Assembly (NCBI GenBank): GCA_027493955.1 | Contig: JAOSJT010000001.1 | Location: forward strand, 3,893,131 to 3,957,130 | Reading direction: 5' to 3' | Origin: Bacteroidia bacterium | GTDB taxonomy: Bacteria; Bacteroidota; Ignavibacteria; SZUA-365 | Length of the DNA: 64,000 nucleotides | Part shown: positions 1-9,089 of the stretch, one piece after another | Layout: each line of letters opens with the position of its first letter | Numbering within the stretch: the first letter of the stretch is position 1 | The notes under the pieces: model-generated | Databases searched by the model: none | Told to the model about the DNA's origin: nothing | Seen by the model: the letters and a program-made list of their open reading frames with translations, nothing else | Position numbers and translations under genes: made by a program

Positions 1-1325
1 CCTGTATAATTTCCTTCGGCTATTGTCATAAGTCTCCTGCCCAAGGTGTCGTGCAATGTGAGTCGCAGGTCGACATTCTGTGGAATTGCCACCTGGATTG
101 TCACCGGGCTGGAATTGGATTTCCGCAGCGGAGAGGGGTGAATGTCGAGAGCCGCGTTGTCGGGCAATCGGGAGGCCTGGATGGCGTTGACGAGCGGTTT
201 GAATTTGAAAATTGCGCCGCTGAAGGTACAGATGTATAATTCCTTGGACTGATCTACACCGAATGAAGAGATGTTCTGACCTGTTTCCAACAGAAGAGTG
301 TTTTTCACCTTGCCGGGTCCGTCGTACGTAAGGCCCCAGAGCCGACCGGAGACAAAATCTGCATAAAGGTACTGTCCTTGCAGAGTGGGTACATTGCTGC
401 CGCGATACACATGTCCGCCGGTCACAGAAACGCCAAGGGTGCGCTCGTATACATGCACGGGGGGAATGAGACCGGTTGTGTCGCACCCTGAGGCGGGATT
501 AAAGCACGAAAAGCCTTCCATGATCCGCCACCCGTAATTCCCTCCTTTGACAACAATATCGATTTCCTCGAAGCGATTCTGACCGACATCGGCGGTCCAC
601 AACCTATCGGTTGATGGGTCAAAACTGAAGCGCCATGGGTTGCGTAAACCGTAGGCCCATATTTCTTCCCGGAAACCAGCGTCATTGTTTTTATAGGGAT
701 TGTCCTCAGGTATACCGTATTGTTTTCCGCCGGACGGGGTGTCGACATCGATACGAAGAATTTTTCCTAGCAGGTTCGCGCGGTTCTGACTATTGTTCTG
801 GGGATCACCTCCCGAGCCGCCATCACCCGTCGCGATATAGAGAAATCCATCCGGTCCGAAAGCAATTTGGCCGCCATTATGATTGCTGAACGGTTGAGCG
901 AACTCGAGAATTACTTCTTCGCTGGACGGATCCGCGCTGTTCGGATCAGAAGCGGATCGCTGGAAACGGGAGATAACAGTTCTTCGCGGTGAGCTTGCGG
1001 TATAATTGACGTAAAAGAAGCCGTTCGTAGCAAATGAAGGATGAAATGCAAGTCCCAGCAATCCTTCTTCGTTACCGCTGCTGTTGACACGGTTCCGTAT
1101 ATCGAGGTAGAGAACGGTATTTGCGACTGCGGGCTGGTTCTCAAAAACGAAGATTCTCCCGGCTTGCTCGACCACGAAAAGCCGATTTGAGCCGTCACCC
1201 GGATGTTGCAGATCGACAGGTCGGTTGAAGGAGAGAGCGGGAAAGGCGTTTTGAAGCTCGATCTGTGAATATGCCGACATGGCGAATAGCACGAATGAGC
1301 AAAATGTATAGATCAGATACTTCAT
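1..1325 (-). CDS. Secreted PQQ-type glucose/sorbosone dehydrogenase-like protein, T9SS cargo (3' end cut by window edge)
   Basis: Read in reverse from an ATG at 1325, the frame stays open for 441 codons to the window edge, so the C-terminus is missing. It begins with a signal peptide ending near AYSQ. The body resembles the soluble aldose sugar dehydrogenase (GSDH/YliI) beta-propeller: LFVVEQAGRIFVF, EEGLLGLAFHP, NHNGGQIAFGPDG, YIATGDGG, GKILRIDV, AYGLRNPWRFSFD and GNYGW are family hallmarks. Family members oxidise sugars with PQQ; whether this one binds PQQ cannot be told. The last visible residues (RLTLHDTLGRR) start a T9SS C-terminal sorting domain, implying export through the outer membrane. 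It is the last gene of its strand here and is preceded by a terminator. Confidence 0.85.
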   Translation of the reverse strand, partial: MKYLIYTFCSFVLFAMSAYSQIELQNAFPALSFNRPVDLQHPGDGSNRLFVVEQAGRIFVFENQPAVANTVLYLDIRNRVNSSGNEEGLLGLAFHPSFATNGFFYVNYTASSPRRTVISRFQRSASDPNSADPSSEEVILEFAQPFSNHNGGQIAFGPDGFLYIATGDGGSGGDPQNNSQNRANLLGKILRIDVDTPSGGKQYGIPEDNPYKNNDAGFREEIWAYGLRNPWRFSFDPSTDRLWTADVGQNRFEEIDIVVKGGNYGWRIMEGFSCFNPASGCDTTGLIPPVHVYERTLGVSVTGGHVYRGSNVPTLQGQYLYADFVSGRLWGLTYDGPGKVKNTLLLETGQNISSFGVDQSKELYICTFSGAIFKFKPLVNAIQASRLPDNAALDIHPSPLRKSNSSPVTIQVAIPQNVDLRLTLHDTLGRRLMTIAEGNYT

Positions 1326-1389
1326 GGCATCCTCGGGATATGATGGTGATGCGGATACCTGAACAACAGCCTGATTACAGGAAGGGTTC

Positions 1390-1420
1390 AAAAAAAACTC
1401 CCCCGCGGGGAACGGGGGAG
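1390..1420 (-). terminator. Rho-independent terminator after the AhpD-like gene
   Basis: On the minus strand a GC-rich stem (CTCCCCCG pairing with GCGGGGGAG around a short loop) is followed by eight T residues. It lies downstream of the minus-strand AhpD-like gene ending at 1529 and upstream of the sugar-dehydrogenase gene, separating the two transcripts. Confidence 0.85.
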
Positions 1421-1528
1421 ATACCAAGCGTTTATTCTAATCCCGGTAGGGAGGGCCGAGATTAGAGCTATTGGCACATGAAATCTACGACATTTTGCAG
1501 CGAAAGTAAAGAGAAAAATGAGGTGCGC

Positions 1529-1903
1529 TCAACTTTGGTTGTCGGTAGAAACAGAGTCAGCGTATAGCTGATCCAGCACTTCCATTGCATAGCGCAGATG
1601 CGGGATCACGATGCTTCCGCCAACGACGAGCGCGATGTTCATCGCCTCAAGAACTTGATCCTTCGTTGCGCCTTCTGTGACACAACGATCAAGATGGTAA
1701 AAGATGCAATCATTGCAGCGAAGCACCATGGAAGCAACCAACCCCATCAGTTCCTTCGTCAGAACCGGCAAAGCCCCCTCGCGATAAGCAGCGGTATCGA
1801 GCGCGAAAAAGCGGTTGAATTCCTTCAATCCCGCGGACAGGATACGCTCATTCATCTCGCTACGGTAGAGACGGGTTTCAGCGATTGATTTACTCATCGC
1901 CAT
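1529..1903 (-). CDS. Carboxymuconolactone decarboxylase / AhpD-like family protein
   Basis: A 124-residue protein of the CMD/AhpD fold. It carries the redox motif C-x2-C-x3-H (RCNDCIFYHL) near residue 60, followed by an amphipathic helix (EAMNIALVVGGSIV) typical of the family. Members are small alkylhydroperoxidase-type thiol proteins or decarboxylases; substrate unknown here. The open frame extends 11 codons further upstream into pepT, but the ATG at 1903 lies five bases beyond the pepT stop and is preceded by AAAGG, so it is preferred. Co-transcription with pepT is very likely. A specific symbol would be a guess. Confidence 0.8.
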   Translation of the reverse strand: MAMSKSIAETRLYRSEMNERILSAGLKEFNRFFALDTAAYREGALPVLTKELMGLVASMVLRCNDCIFYHLDRCVTEGATKDQVLEAMNIALVVGGSIVIPHLRYAMEVLDQLYADSVSTDNQS

Positions 1904-1907
1904 AATC

Positions 1908-3161
1908 TCATGCCTTTTCTTCAAACAACGCGGCAATGGCGACGATGGTCTGAACCGCCTTTTCCATATCTTGCACGCTTACCCATTCGCGTTTGCTGTG
2001 GAAACTGTGCTCGCCGGCAAAAATATTCGGGCATGGGAGACCCATGTATGAGAGGCGGGCACCGTCCGTACCGCCACGGATGCTCCCGATCTCGGGGACG
2101 AGGCCGATACGCTCCATCGCCTCCTTTGCGTAGGCAAGAACCTGCGGATGTTCGTCGAGAACATAGCGCATGTTTCTGTAGGATTCATCAACAGTTACGG
2201 TCGCGTCTCCTTTCGGGAACTCAGTGAGTGTCTGTCCGACGAGGGAGCGAAGGAACGCCTCCTGATCGCGCAGCTCCTCAGTTGTAAAGGCGCGCAACAG
2301 GAATTTTATCGTGCACTGCTCGATACCGCCGGAAATCCCATGAGGGTGGACGTACCCTTGTTTCAGTTCCGTAGTCTCGGGAGAGAGCGACTCCTTCGGC
2401 AGCATTTCAATGAAACGCGACGCCATTTTTACCGCGTTGACAAGTTTCCCCTTGGCAAAACCAGGATGGATGCTGACACCTTTGAAGGTCACGGTAAGAC
2501 TATCAGCGCAGAAGGTCTCATTCTCGATCGAGCCAAGCTGTTCACCGTCGACGGTGTATGCGTACGTGGCGCCAAATTTCTGCACGTCGAAGTACTTTGT
2601 TCCCTGGCCGATCTCCTCGTCGGGGGTAATGCAGATGCGTACAGTACCGTGTTTGACTTCGGGATGCGTGAGCAGAAAATATGCCGCGTCAAAAATCTCG
2701 GCGATGCCGCATTTGTTGTCCGCACCCAGTAGCGTCGTGCCATCAGCGGTGATGATGGTCTCACCGAGCTTGGTGCTGAGGTGTGGGTTGTCGGCAACGG
2801 TTATGACAATGGAGGGATCGGCCGGGAGAACGATGTCGCCACCGCCATAGCCATGGTGGAGTACAGGTTTGACGTTTGCGCCACTGACATCAGGCGAGGT
2901 ATCCATGTGCGCAATGAAACCAACAACCGGAACATCAGGCTTGTCTGTATTGGCGGGGATGGTCGCCATGACGTAACCGTACGTATCCATTTCAGCGTCG
3001 TGGAGACCCATAGCCTTCAGCTCCTCCACGAGTTCGGCCGCGAGAACCTTTTGCTTTTCAGTGCTTGGAAAGGTCTCGGAGTTCTCATCGGACTGCGTAT
3101 CATACGTCACATATTTGAGAAATCTGTCGACACAGGTGTAATGATAATCGGAAGGAATCAT
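1908..3161 (-). CDS. pepT: Peptidase T (aminotripeptidase)
   Basis: A 417-residue M20B metallopeptidase of normal PepT length. The di-zinc site is visible in order: AHMDTSPD, LLGADNKCG, the catalytic TPDEEIGQG, YTVDGEQLG and GEHSFHSKREW near the C-terminus. The RGGTDGARLS segment is also typical. PepT removes the N-terminal residue from tripeptides in the cytoplasm and feeds peptide-derived amino acids to metabolism. It heads a two-gene unit with the AhpD-like gene, five bases downstream. No signal peptide is seen, as expected. Identification rests on motifs and full-length resemblance and is firm. Confidence 0.95.
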   Translation of the reverse strand: MIPSDYHYTCVDRFLKYVTYDTQSDENSETFPSTEKQKVLAAELVEELKAMGLHDAEMDTYGYVMATIPANTDKPDVPVVGFIAHMDTSPDVSGANVKPVLHHGYGGGDIVLPADPSIVITVADNPHLSTKLGETIITADGTTLLGADNKCGIAEIFDAAYFLLTHPEVKHGTVRICITPDEEIGQGTKYFDVQKFGATYAYTVDGEQLGSIENETFCADSLTVTFKGVSIHPGFAKGKLVNAVKMASRFIEMLPKESLSPETTELKQGYVHPHGISGGIEQCTIKFLLRAFTTEELRDQEAFLRSLVGQTLTEFPKGDATVTVDESYRNMRYVLDEHPQVLAYAKEAMERIGLVPEIGSIRGGTDGARLSYMGLPCPNIFAGEHSFHSKREWVSVQDMEKAVQTIVAIAALFEEKA

Positions 3162-3330
3162 GACGGTCGCCTTACAAAGTGATAAAGGACGTTTTTCTGT
3201 TCAATAAAAGTCGGTACATCTCGCGCTTCTGTGCCCGGGGATGCAGGTTCTCCGAAATCCCTCCGGGTCTCCAGGAACATTTCATGAGCCGTACAGGAGA
3301 ATGGCTGTCGGGACATCGCACGCGGGGTAA

Positions 3331-4566
3331 TTATTCATATCGGAGCGCCTCGATGGGATCGAGATTCGACGCTTTCCACGCGGGGTACACGCCAAAAACG
3401 ATACCGATAATGCTTGTGACAAGCACTCCCAGCGCGGCCCAGCCGACAGGAAGTACTGGAGGAATTTCCAGCATAAGCGCGAGGATATTGCCACCTCCAA
3501 GCCCCATGATGATTCCGATCAGACCGCCTATTTGGCAGATCACCACCGCTTCGATGAGGAACTGCGTCAGGATAGTGCGTCGGGTCGCACCTATCGCCTT
3601 TCGGATGCCAATTTCGCGGGTTCGTTCCGACACCGAAACGAGCATGATGTTCATGATACCGATTCCCGCAGCGAGAAGGGCGATTGCGGATACCGCTCCT
3701 GTACCTACCCGAATCATGAAGGTAAGATTGTTGACTTCACCGATAAGGGATTCGTTGGAGACAACTTCGAAGTCGTTCTCCTCGCCGGGAGGGACGCGGC
3801 GGACGGTACGCATCAGGCCTATCGTTTCATCCACCATCGCATCGTAGGTATCTTTATCCGCCGCCTTGACCTGCAGCGCTACCCAGCGGGCATCGCCGAA
3901 GATGTTCGTGAAGCTTGATAAGGGAAGGATGATGAAATTATCGGCGCCTCCTCCGAAGAGGCCGCCTTTCTTTGCGATGACACCGACGACAGTCAAGGGA
4001 ATACCGTTTACGCGCACACGTTTGCCAACAGGGTATTCATTTGGAAAAAGGAAGCGAACAATTTCAGCGCCGAGTACCACGACATTCCGCGCATACTCGA
4101 GTTCCTGTTCAGAGAACATACGGCCCTCGGAGACCTCCCGGTTGTGCGTATAGACCATTTCCGGCGTAGCGCCGATGACCTGCACATTGGGATTAGTCTT
4201 CCGGTTGCCGAATTGAACAGTCCCGCCCATGACATTGGCCTGAATGTTGACGTGCTCTGCCAGTCTCGCATTACGTCTGAGGTACATTCCCTGGTCGATG
4301 GTTATATCTTTGCGATTGCGGTACTTCATCCGGGAATCGGGTCCCCCGTGTATGGGTGGATATTTTTGTATGTTCAGGGTATTCGATCCGAGCACATCGA
4401 AACTCGATTCGATTGAATCCTGCAACACGCTTATTCCCGTCATCACACCGATGAAGGAAAAGACACCTATCACGACGCCGAGGAGTGTCAGCATAGCGCG
4501 GAGCTTGTTCGCCTTGAGTGCTCCCATGGCCATGGCGATACTTTCAGTAATGTTTACGGTTCGCAT
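3331..4566 (-). CDS. MacB-type ABC transporter permease
   Basis: A 411-residue permease with the MacB layout. An N-terminal membrane helix (LTLLGVVIGVFSFIGVMTGI) is followed by a large periplasmic domain of about 240 residues and a C-terminal FtsX domain with three helices. The cytoplasmic coupling segment EIGIRKAIGATRRTI is the family signature. Such permeases work with a MacB-like ATPase and an adaptor in lipoprotein or efflux mechanotransmission. Neither partner is adjacent in this window, so the exported substrate is unknown. The nearest genes on the same strand are a DMT exporter upstream and pepT downstream, with gaps over 100 bases. Confidence 0.9.
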   Translation of the reverse strand: MRTVNITESIAMAMGALKANKLRAMLTLLGVVIGVFSFIGVMTGISVLQDSIESSFDVLGSNTLNIQKYPPIHGGPDSRMKYRNRKDITIDQGMYLRRNARLAEHVNIQANVMGGTVQFGNRKTNPNVQVIGATPEMVYTHNREVSEGRMFSEQELEYARNVVVLGAEIVRFLFPNEYPVGKRVRVNGIPLTVVGVIAKKGGLFGGGADNFIILPLSSFTNIFGDARWVALQVKAADKDTYDAMVDETIGLMRTVRRVPPGEENDFEVVSNESLIGEVNNLTFMIRVGTGAVSAIALLAAGIGIMNIMLVSVSERTREIGIRKAIGATRRTILTQFLIEAVVICQIGGLIGIIMGLGGGNILALMLEIPPVLPVGWAALGVLVTSIIGIVFGVYPAWKASNLDPIEALRYE

Positions 4567-4683
4567 ACTCTCATAACCGGAATGAATCGTAGGGTAATAT
4601 AGCGGAAATCATGTTTCCCCGCATTCACTGCGGTACGCACCGCGCAGGGCAAGGTTTCAACAGAAAAGACTGAAGAGTCCTGT

Positions 4684-5580
4684 TTATTTGCGGACGGGTG
4701 TCGTGCTCGTCCATACCAGTCCGAGAACAATCAAGGCGAATCCGGCCATTTCCCGAATGCCGAAGTACTCTCCGAGCAAGAGAATCGCAAGAATGGTGGC
4801 AACCACCGGCTGCAGTGTCGTATACGCCGCCACCAGTGAGGAGGAAGAGCGCTTTACCGCCCAGACATTGAGAACGTAATTTATCAGCGTGGGCAGGAGA
4901 AGGATATAGGCGATGGACAGCCACACCTCAGACGGAAGCGTCATGAACGGTGTTGTGATGAAATCCTCGAATCCCAGAGCGACAACGCCCACACCACCGA
5001 ACAGAAAGGACCAGGCCGTGACAGTGAGTGGAGGGATGCGCAGCAGTACAGGACGCGCCAGAACCAGGAACAATGCATAGCTCGCGCAATTGATGAGGAT
5101 GAGCAAGTTTCCGAGGGCGGCATCACCGCTGAAGGTAAGATTGCCGATATTCAGGATGATCAAGGCTCCAATCACCGCCGCTGCGATACCAGCGATGCGT
5201 GTTTTGGTGAGGCGCTCGATGCGCATCAACAGTGCAATGGCCGTCGTAAACACCGGAATAGACGGCATGAGAATGGCTGCGTTGATCGCGCTGGTGTAGT
5301 TCAGCCCGATGATGAAGAGGACTTGATTGATGAAGACACCGAAAAAGCCCAGAAGCGCGAGCTGCGGAATTTCTTTGACAGCAGGGAGTGCACGATCATG
5401 CTTCAGCGCGATGAGCAGAAGAACGGGACCAGCGAACAATACACGCATGGATGCCATCGCGAGCGGTTCGATGTGCGTGAGCGCATACTTGCCTACGACA
5501 CTGAAACCGCCGAAGGTGATTTGCACAAACAGCAATGCAAGATGCGTGCGATAATCTGTGGGTGTCTTTCTCCCGTTCAT
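4684..5580 (-). CDS. EamA/DMT-superfamily membrane transporter
   Basis: A 298-residue protein with about ten hydrophobic helices arranged as two EamA repeats (FGGFSVVGKYALTHIEP in the first half, YTTLQPVVATILAILLLGEY in the second). Members export amino acids, nucleosides or metabolites; substrate not predictable. The frame is open further upstream to 5745, but that would overlap hypA on the other strand. The ATG at 5580 gives a normal N-terminus and sits just downstream of a promoter-like element. Transcribed divergently from hypA. Confidence 0.88.
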   Translation of the reverse strand: MNGRKTPTDYRTHLALLFVQITFGGFSVVGKYALTHIEPLAMASMRVLFAGPVLLLIALKHDRALPAVKEIPQLALLGFFGVFINQVLFIIGLNYTSAINAAILMPSIPVFTTAIALLMRIERLTKTRIAGIAAAVIGALIILNIGNLTFSGDAALGNLLILINCASYALFLVLARPVLLRIPPLTVTAWSFLFGGVGVVALGFEDFITTPFMTLPSEVWLSIAYILLLPTLINYVLNVWAVKRSSSSLVAAYTTLQPVVATILAILLLGEYFGIREMAGFALIVLGLVWTSTTPVRK

Positions 5581-5584
5581 AGTG

Positions 5585-5600
5585 CAAATGTACGAAAATT
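5585..5600 (-). promoter_or_regulatory. Promoter-like element for the EamA transporter (possibly leaderless)
   Basis: The minus strand reads TTTTCGTACATTTG, containing TAcaTTTG, which fits the Bacteroidota -7 consensus TAnnTTTG. It ends four bases before the ATG at 5580, so transcription would start at or very near the start codon. Inference from motif only. Confidence 0.4.
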
Positions 5601-5647
5601 GCGTTGCCCGCGCTGCGTGCGCGCTGCACCGTATCGCAGCGTCGGGA

Positions 5648-5663
5648 TTTTTCGTACCTTTCC
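5648..5663 (+). promoter_or_regulatory. Promoter-like element for hypA-hypB
   Basis: The plus strand reads TTTTTCGTACCTTTCC about 55 bases before the hypA ATG. It matches the TCGTA(T/C)(N)TTT element seen before several other genes in the window. Divergent partner of the EamA element; motif-based inference only. Confidence 0.35.
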
Positions 5664-5716
5664 TGGTCATACCGCTTATGTGCAGTATGACCAGGTGACT
5701 ACGCGGAGTACGCTCA

Positions 5717-6061
5717 ATGCACGAAGTATCCATAGCTGAAAGCATCGTCGATATCGCGAGAGATTATGCGGGTCGAGAAAACGTTCCCTTGTTTTCCGCG
5801 ATAGAGCTTCAGATAGGTACACTCTCCGGTATTGAAATCGAGGCACTGATGTTCGCGATGGATGTCGTCTGCCGCGGTACGGTGCTCGAGGGTGCCGAGA
5901 TCCGCATACAGAGCGTTGCAGGTCGTGCGCGTTGTGAGGGCTGCAATTTCGAGTTTCCGGTTGAGGATCAGTTCTCTCCCTGTCCCGCCTGCGGCGAGCT
6001 GCGTTCATCGATCATCAGCGGAGAGGAACTCCGCGTTTCTTCCCTACTTTTCAGCGAATGA
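5717..6061 (+). CDS. hypA: Hydrogenase maturation nickel metallochaperone HypA
   Basis: A 114-residue HypA of standard size. It begins MHEVSIAESI, with His2 and Glu3 forming the nickel site, and has the structural zinc site as two CxxC pairs (CEGCNFEF and CPACGE) near residues 73 and 90. HypA delivers nickel to the [NiFe]-hydrogenase large subunit together with HypB. The hypB start lies 16 bases past the stop with an ACAGGAG ribosome site between, so the two form an operon. Hydrogenase structural genes are not in the window. Some HypA also supply urease, but no urease genes are seen. Confidence 0.95.
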   Translation: MHEVSIAESIVDIARDYAGRENVPLFSAIELQIGTLSGIEIEALMFAMDVVCRGTVLEGAEIRIQSVAGRARCEGCNFEFPVEDQFSPCPACGELRSSIISGEELRVSSLLFSE

Positions 6062-6077
6062 CAGGAGTCTTGCCACC

Positions 6078-7052
6078 ATGTGTGATACTTGCGGCTGTAC
6101 CCAACCCGATGATGCAGTGACAATTCGTACACCAGAGGAAATGCATGCGCACGAACATGAACATACACACGCGCACCCCCATACGCACACGCACTCCGAC
6201 ACGCACACACATGATCAGGGCGTAGCCCATGCACACGCACATGTCCATGTACATCCGCACACGCATGACCACGGACATACCCATGCGCACGGAGAAGCGC
6301 AAGATCATACGCATGATCACCATACCCACGATCATGGACATCCGCATGAGCACGAACATCGGCACGGGGAATCCCATACGCACACGCACAACCCCTCCGG
6401 ATATCGGAGTATTGTCGTCGAGACCGACATCCTTGCAAAGAACAACATCCGCGCCGAGCGCAATCGCGGGTATTTTGAAGCAAAATTCATCCGAGCACTG
6501 AATCTGGTTTCCTCGCCCGGATCAGGAAAAACCAGTTTGCTTGAACGCACGATCCGCGAACTCGCCGGCCGTATTCCCCTGGCGGTGATCGAGGGTGATC
6601 AGCAAACGATGAATGATGCCAACCGCATCCGTGAAGCCGGTGCTCCTGTGGTGCAGGTCAATACCGGCAACGGCTGCCATCTCGATGCGGACATGGTGCA
6701 TAGGGCAATGGACAAGCTCCAACCCATCGAGGGATCGCTGCTGATGATCGAAAATGTGGGGAATCTTGTCTGTCCCTCTCTGTTTGACTTGGGTGAGGAG
6801 ACCCGGGTTGTGATTATGAGTGTGACCGAGGGTGAGGATAAGCCACAGAAGTATCCGAATATGTTCCGAAGCTCACAGCTCTGCGTGATCAATAAGATTG
6901 ACCTTCTTCCCTATCTCGATTTTGATCTGGAGAAGGCGAAGGACTACGCATTACAGGTCAATCCCAATCTGCATTTCATTGAATTGTCGGTAAAAACGGG
7001 AGAAGGCTTCGAGGACTGGATTTCCTGGCTGACGACTGCGAAGAAGCACTGA
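6078..7052 (+). CDS. hypB: Hydrogenase maturation GTPase HypB with long His-rich nickel-storage region
   Basis: A 324-residue HypB. Residues 1-7 hold the high-affinity nickel motif (MCDTCGC). Residues 23-104 are extraordinarily histidine rich, about 36 His in 82 residues, mostly alternating H-x. The G domain follows: P-loop SSPGSGKT at 145-152, EGDQQT, the metal-binding segment NTGNGCHLDADM, and NKIDLL. HypB hydrolyses GTP to drive nickel transfer with HypA; the His tract is known in some homologues to store nickel. The ATG at 6078 is preferred over an upstream in-frame start inside hypA because it opens with the CxxCGC motif and has a good ribosome site. Confidence 0.95.
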   Translation: MCDTCGCTQPDDAVTIRTPEEMHAHEHEHTHAHPHTHTHSDTHTHDQGVAHAHAHVHVHPHTHDHGHTHAHGEAQDHTHDHHTHDHGHPHEHEHRHGESHTHTHNPSGYRSIVVETDILAKNNIRAERNRGYFEAKFIRALNLVSSPGSGKTSLLERTIRELAGRIPLAVIEGDQQTMNDANRIREAGAPVVQVNTGNGCHLDADMVHRAMDKLQPIEGSLLMIENVGNLVCPSLFDLGEETRVVIMSVTEGEDKPQKYPNMFRSSQLCVINKIDLLPYLDFDLEKAKDYALQVNPNLHFIELSVKTGEGFEDWISWLTTAKKH

Positions 7053-7070
7053 AGGTGCGGACTTCGGGGA

Positions 7071-8360
7071 TTATTGCCGGGTGCTTGTCGCAGCTGTGAC
7101 GGGGAGTTCTCTTCCGCCCACCCAGTGACGGAGTACGCGTTCGCACGACGTCGTGTAGACGAGCGTGGAAGCGAGGTCCACTGCTGTCAGGCTGCGAAGT
7201 TCACTACTATCCAGGGAATTTCCGGGAAAGGGAATGACGATGATATCCGCGCTTTTCCCCGGCGTCAGTGAGCCGGTTTCATCCTGTAAATTCAGGGCCT
7301 GTGCGCCACCCAGCGTCGCGAGAAAGAGCGGAAGGAGGGGGTGTAAGCTGCGACCCTGCACATGACACATGGAGCGCATGACCGAAAGCATGTTCAGTGT
7401 CGTACCGGCGCCGACATCGGACGCAAGCGCGACACGGATACCATACTGCTCGTGAAGTTCCAGAGGAAAACGTCCGCTGCCGAGGAACAGGTTGGAGTCA
7501 GGACAATGCGCGACGGCTGTTCCCGATTCCGCGAGGAGCGTCATCTCGGAATCGCTGGTGTGGACGCTATGTCCGAGTACGGTTTTCGAAGCAAGAATGC
7601 CGGCTTCGTGGTAAACAGCAGCGTAATGTGCGGTCTGCGGAAATATCGCGCGTACAGACGTGATTTCCTGAAGGGATTCATTGAAATGCGTTTGAATGTG
7701 GAGATCATATTTCGCAGCCAACACTCCAGCCTGACGGAGCAATTCCGAACTGCATGCCGGGGCGAATCGGGGACTGACGGCAAAATGCAGCAGGGGAGTA
7801 GCGCGGTGCCAACGCTCGATCAGTCTCTCGGTTTCGATCATCGCCTGCATCGCGGGTACGCACAATTGCTCAGGTGCACCGCGATCCATCAATGTATTGC
7901 CCATGATGACGCGTAATCCGCTTGCTTCCGCCTCTTCGAACGCGATGTCCGTTGCGCGGCTGTGAGAAGTGCAAAATACCATCGCTGTGGAGGTACCCGC
8001 ATCGGTCAGCGCCTGAAAAAAACGTCGCGCGACATCACGCGCAACCGCGTCGTCCTCGAAGAGAGATTCGGCCGGATAGATGAAATCGTGGAGCCAGTTC
8101 AGAAGCGACGTACCAAAGCGGCCACGGCAGTCCAATTGCGGGAGATGCACATGCGCGTCGATGAAACCGGGAAAAAGCACGCCCCCGACACGCTGCTGAG
8201 CGACAGGCTGCCACTGTTCGGGCAACGCGGCGGCTTTTCCGGCGTAGCGAATTATCCCCTTTTCATCAACGGCGATCGTTGCGTCGGGCCAGAAGTCCAT
8301 TTCTCTGGACCCGCGCGGATTCGCCGCCGCACCTCTGAGTACAAACGGCGTGCGAATCAT
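7071..8360 (-). CDS. guaD: Guanine deaminase
   Basis: A 429-residue amidohydrolase matching guanine deaminase throughout: PGFIDAHVHLPQ (metal site), RFAPACS, QTHFNES, LGHSVHTSDSE, AHCPDSNLFLGSG and ASDVGAGTTLNM. The enzyme converts guanine to xanthine and ammonia with one zinc, in purine salvage and catabolism. Its ATG overlaps the stop of the upstream permease gene by four bases (ATGA), suggesting translational coupling. It is convergent with hypB, 18 bases apart, with no clear terminator between. Chlorohydrolase relatives such as AtzA/TrzN are less likely because the SNLFLGSG and DVGAGT segments are GuaD-specific. Confidence 0.92.
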   Translation of the reverse strand: MIRTPFVLRGAAANPRGSREMDFWPDATIAVDEKGIIRYAGKAAALPEQWQPVAQQRVGGVLFPGFIDAHVHLPQLDCRGRFGTSLLNWLHDFIYPAESLFEDDAVARDVARRFFQALTDAGTSTAMVFCTSHSRATDIAFEEAEASGLRVIMGNTLMDRGAPEQLCVPAMQAMIETERLIERWHRATPLLHFAVSPRFAPACSSELLRQAGVLAAKYDLHIQTHFNESLQEITSVRAIFPQTAHYAAVYHEAGILASKTVLGHSVHTSDSEMTLLAESGTAVAHCPDSNLFLGSGRFPLELHEQYGIRVALASDVGAGTTLNMLSVMRSMCHVQGRSLHPLLPLFLATLGGAQALNLQDETGSLTPGKSADIIVIPFPGNSLDSSELRSLTAVDLASTLVYTTSCERVLRHWVGGRELPVTAATSTRQ

Positions 8361-9067
8361 AACCCGAGCAATTGAATCGCCAGACCCGAGAGGGCTATGG
8401 TCCCTCCCGCGATGGCGTGTGTATAGCGTATCAGACCACGAAGGGGGATGCGTTCGATACCCGCGGATACAAGCGATACCATTATCAGCATCGTGGCAAT
8501 GGTGACAACGCCAAATACCGATGCGATGAGGAGCATCGCAGGTATACTGTGTGTCGCGGCAGGATACATCAGGATGGGGATAAGTGGTTCACACGGTCCG
8601 AGTATGAACACGACGAACAACGCCCAGAACGTGGTCTCCTTGTGATGGATCACCGAATGCGCGCCGGAACCGAACAAGTGCACATGGGTGTGTGAATGAG
8701 CAACGCCGTCGTCGTGTGTGTGCTCGTGTACGTGGGCTTCCGTGTGCCACGCCTTGCGGAGGCCCCAAAGCGCATACAGAATCCCGAAGGAAATCAGCGC
8801 CCAGGCAGCGATGCTGCCTCGCACACCCTCGATGAGTTCAAGCTGCTGCAAGGCAATTCCGAAAGCGATGCCTACGACACCGAGAATAACGGATCCGAAC
8901 ACATGGCCAAGCCCGCAGACCAGAGTTATCATCATCGTGCGGGAGCGCGACCAGCCACGGGCCTTGGCCATCATGATGAATGGAAGGTAGTGGTCGGGAC
9001 CGATGATGGTATGGATGAAACCGATGGAGGCGGCGGTTCCGGCGAGTATCCAGAGGCTCTCGTTCAT
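8357..9067 (-). CDS. NicO/UreH-type nickel (cobalt) transporter-like membrane protein with His-rich loop
   Basis: A 236-residue membrane protein with about six helices. The first helices carry FIHTIIGPDHYLPF, resembling the H-x4-D metal-selectivity motif of nickel/cobalt permeases, and TLVCGLGHVFGS. A cytoplasmic or periplasmic loop near residues 105-150 is His rich (HVHEHTHDD, HSHTHVHLF). A later helix has FILGPCEPLIP. Location among hyp genes supports nickel handling for hydrogenase, but direction of transport is not shown, and TauE/SafE-type exporters are an alternative. The frame is open to 9127, overlapping dut; the ATG at 9067 is preferred because it clears dut. The downstream junction with guaD is ATGA. 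Confidence 0.75.
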   Translation of the reverse strand: MNESLWILAGTAASIGFIHTIIGPDHYLPFIMMAKARGWSRSRTMMITLVCGLGHVFGSVILGVVGIAFGIALQQLELIEGVRGSIAAWALISFGILYALWGLRKAWHTEAHVHEHTHDDGVAHSHTHVHLFGSGAHSVIHHKETTFWALFVVFILGPCEPLIPILMYPAATHSIPAMLLIASVFGVVTIATMLIMVSLVSAGIERIPLRGLIRYTHAIAGGTIALSGLAIQLLGL

Positions 9068-9089
9068 TTGTGCATACTGTGTAAGCGAT

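Noticed and set aside
5968-6483. Histidine-tract antisense frames opposite hypB
   Set aside because: The repetitive Val/Arg/Met products merely reflect the CAC/CAT-rich HypB tract.
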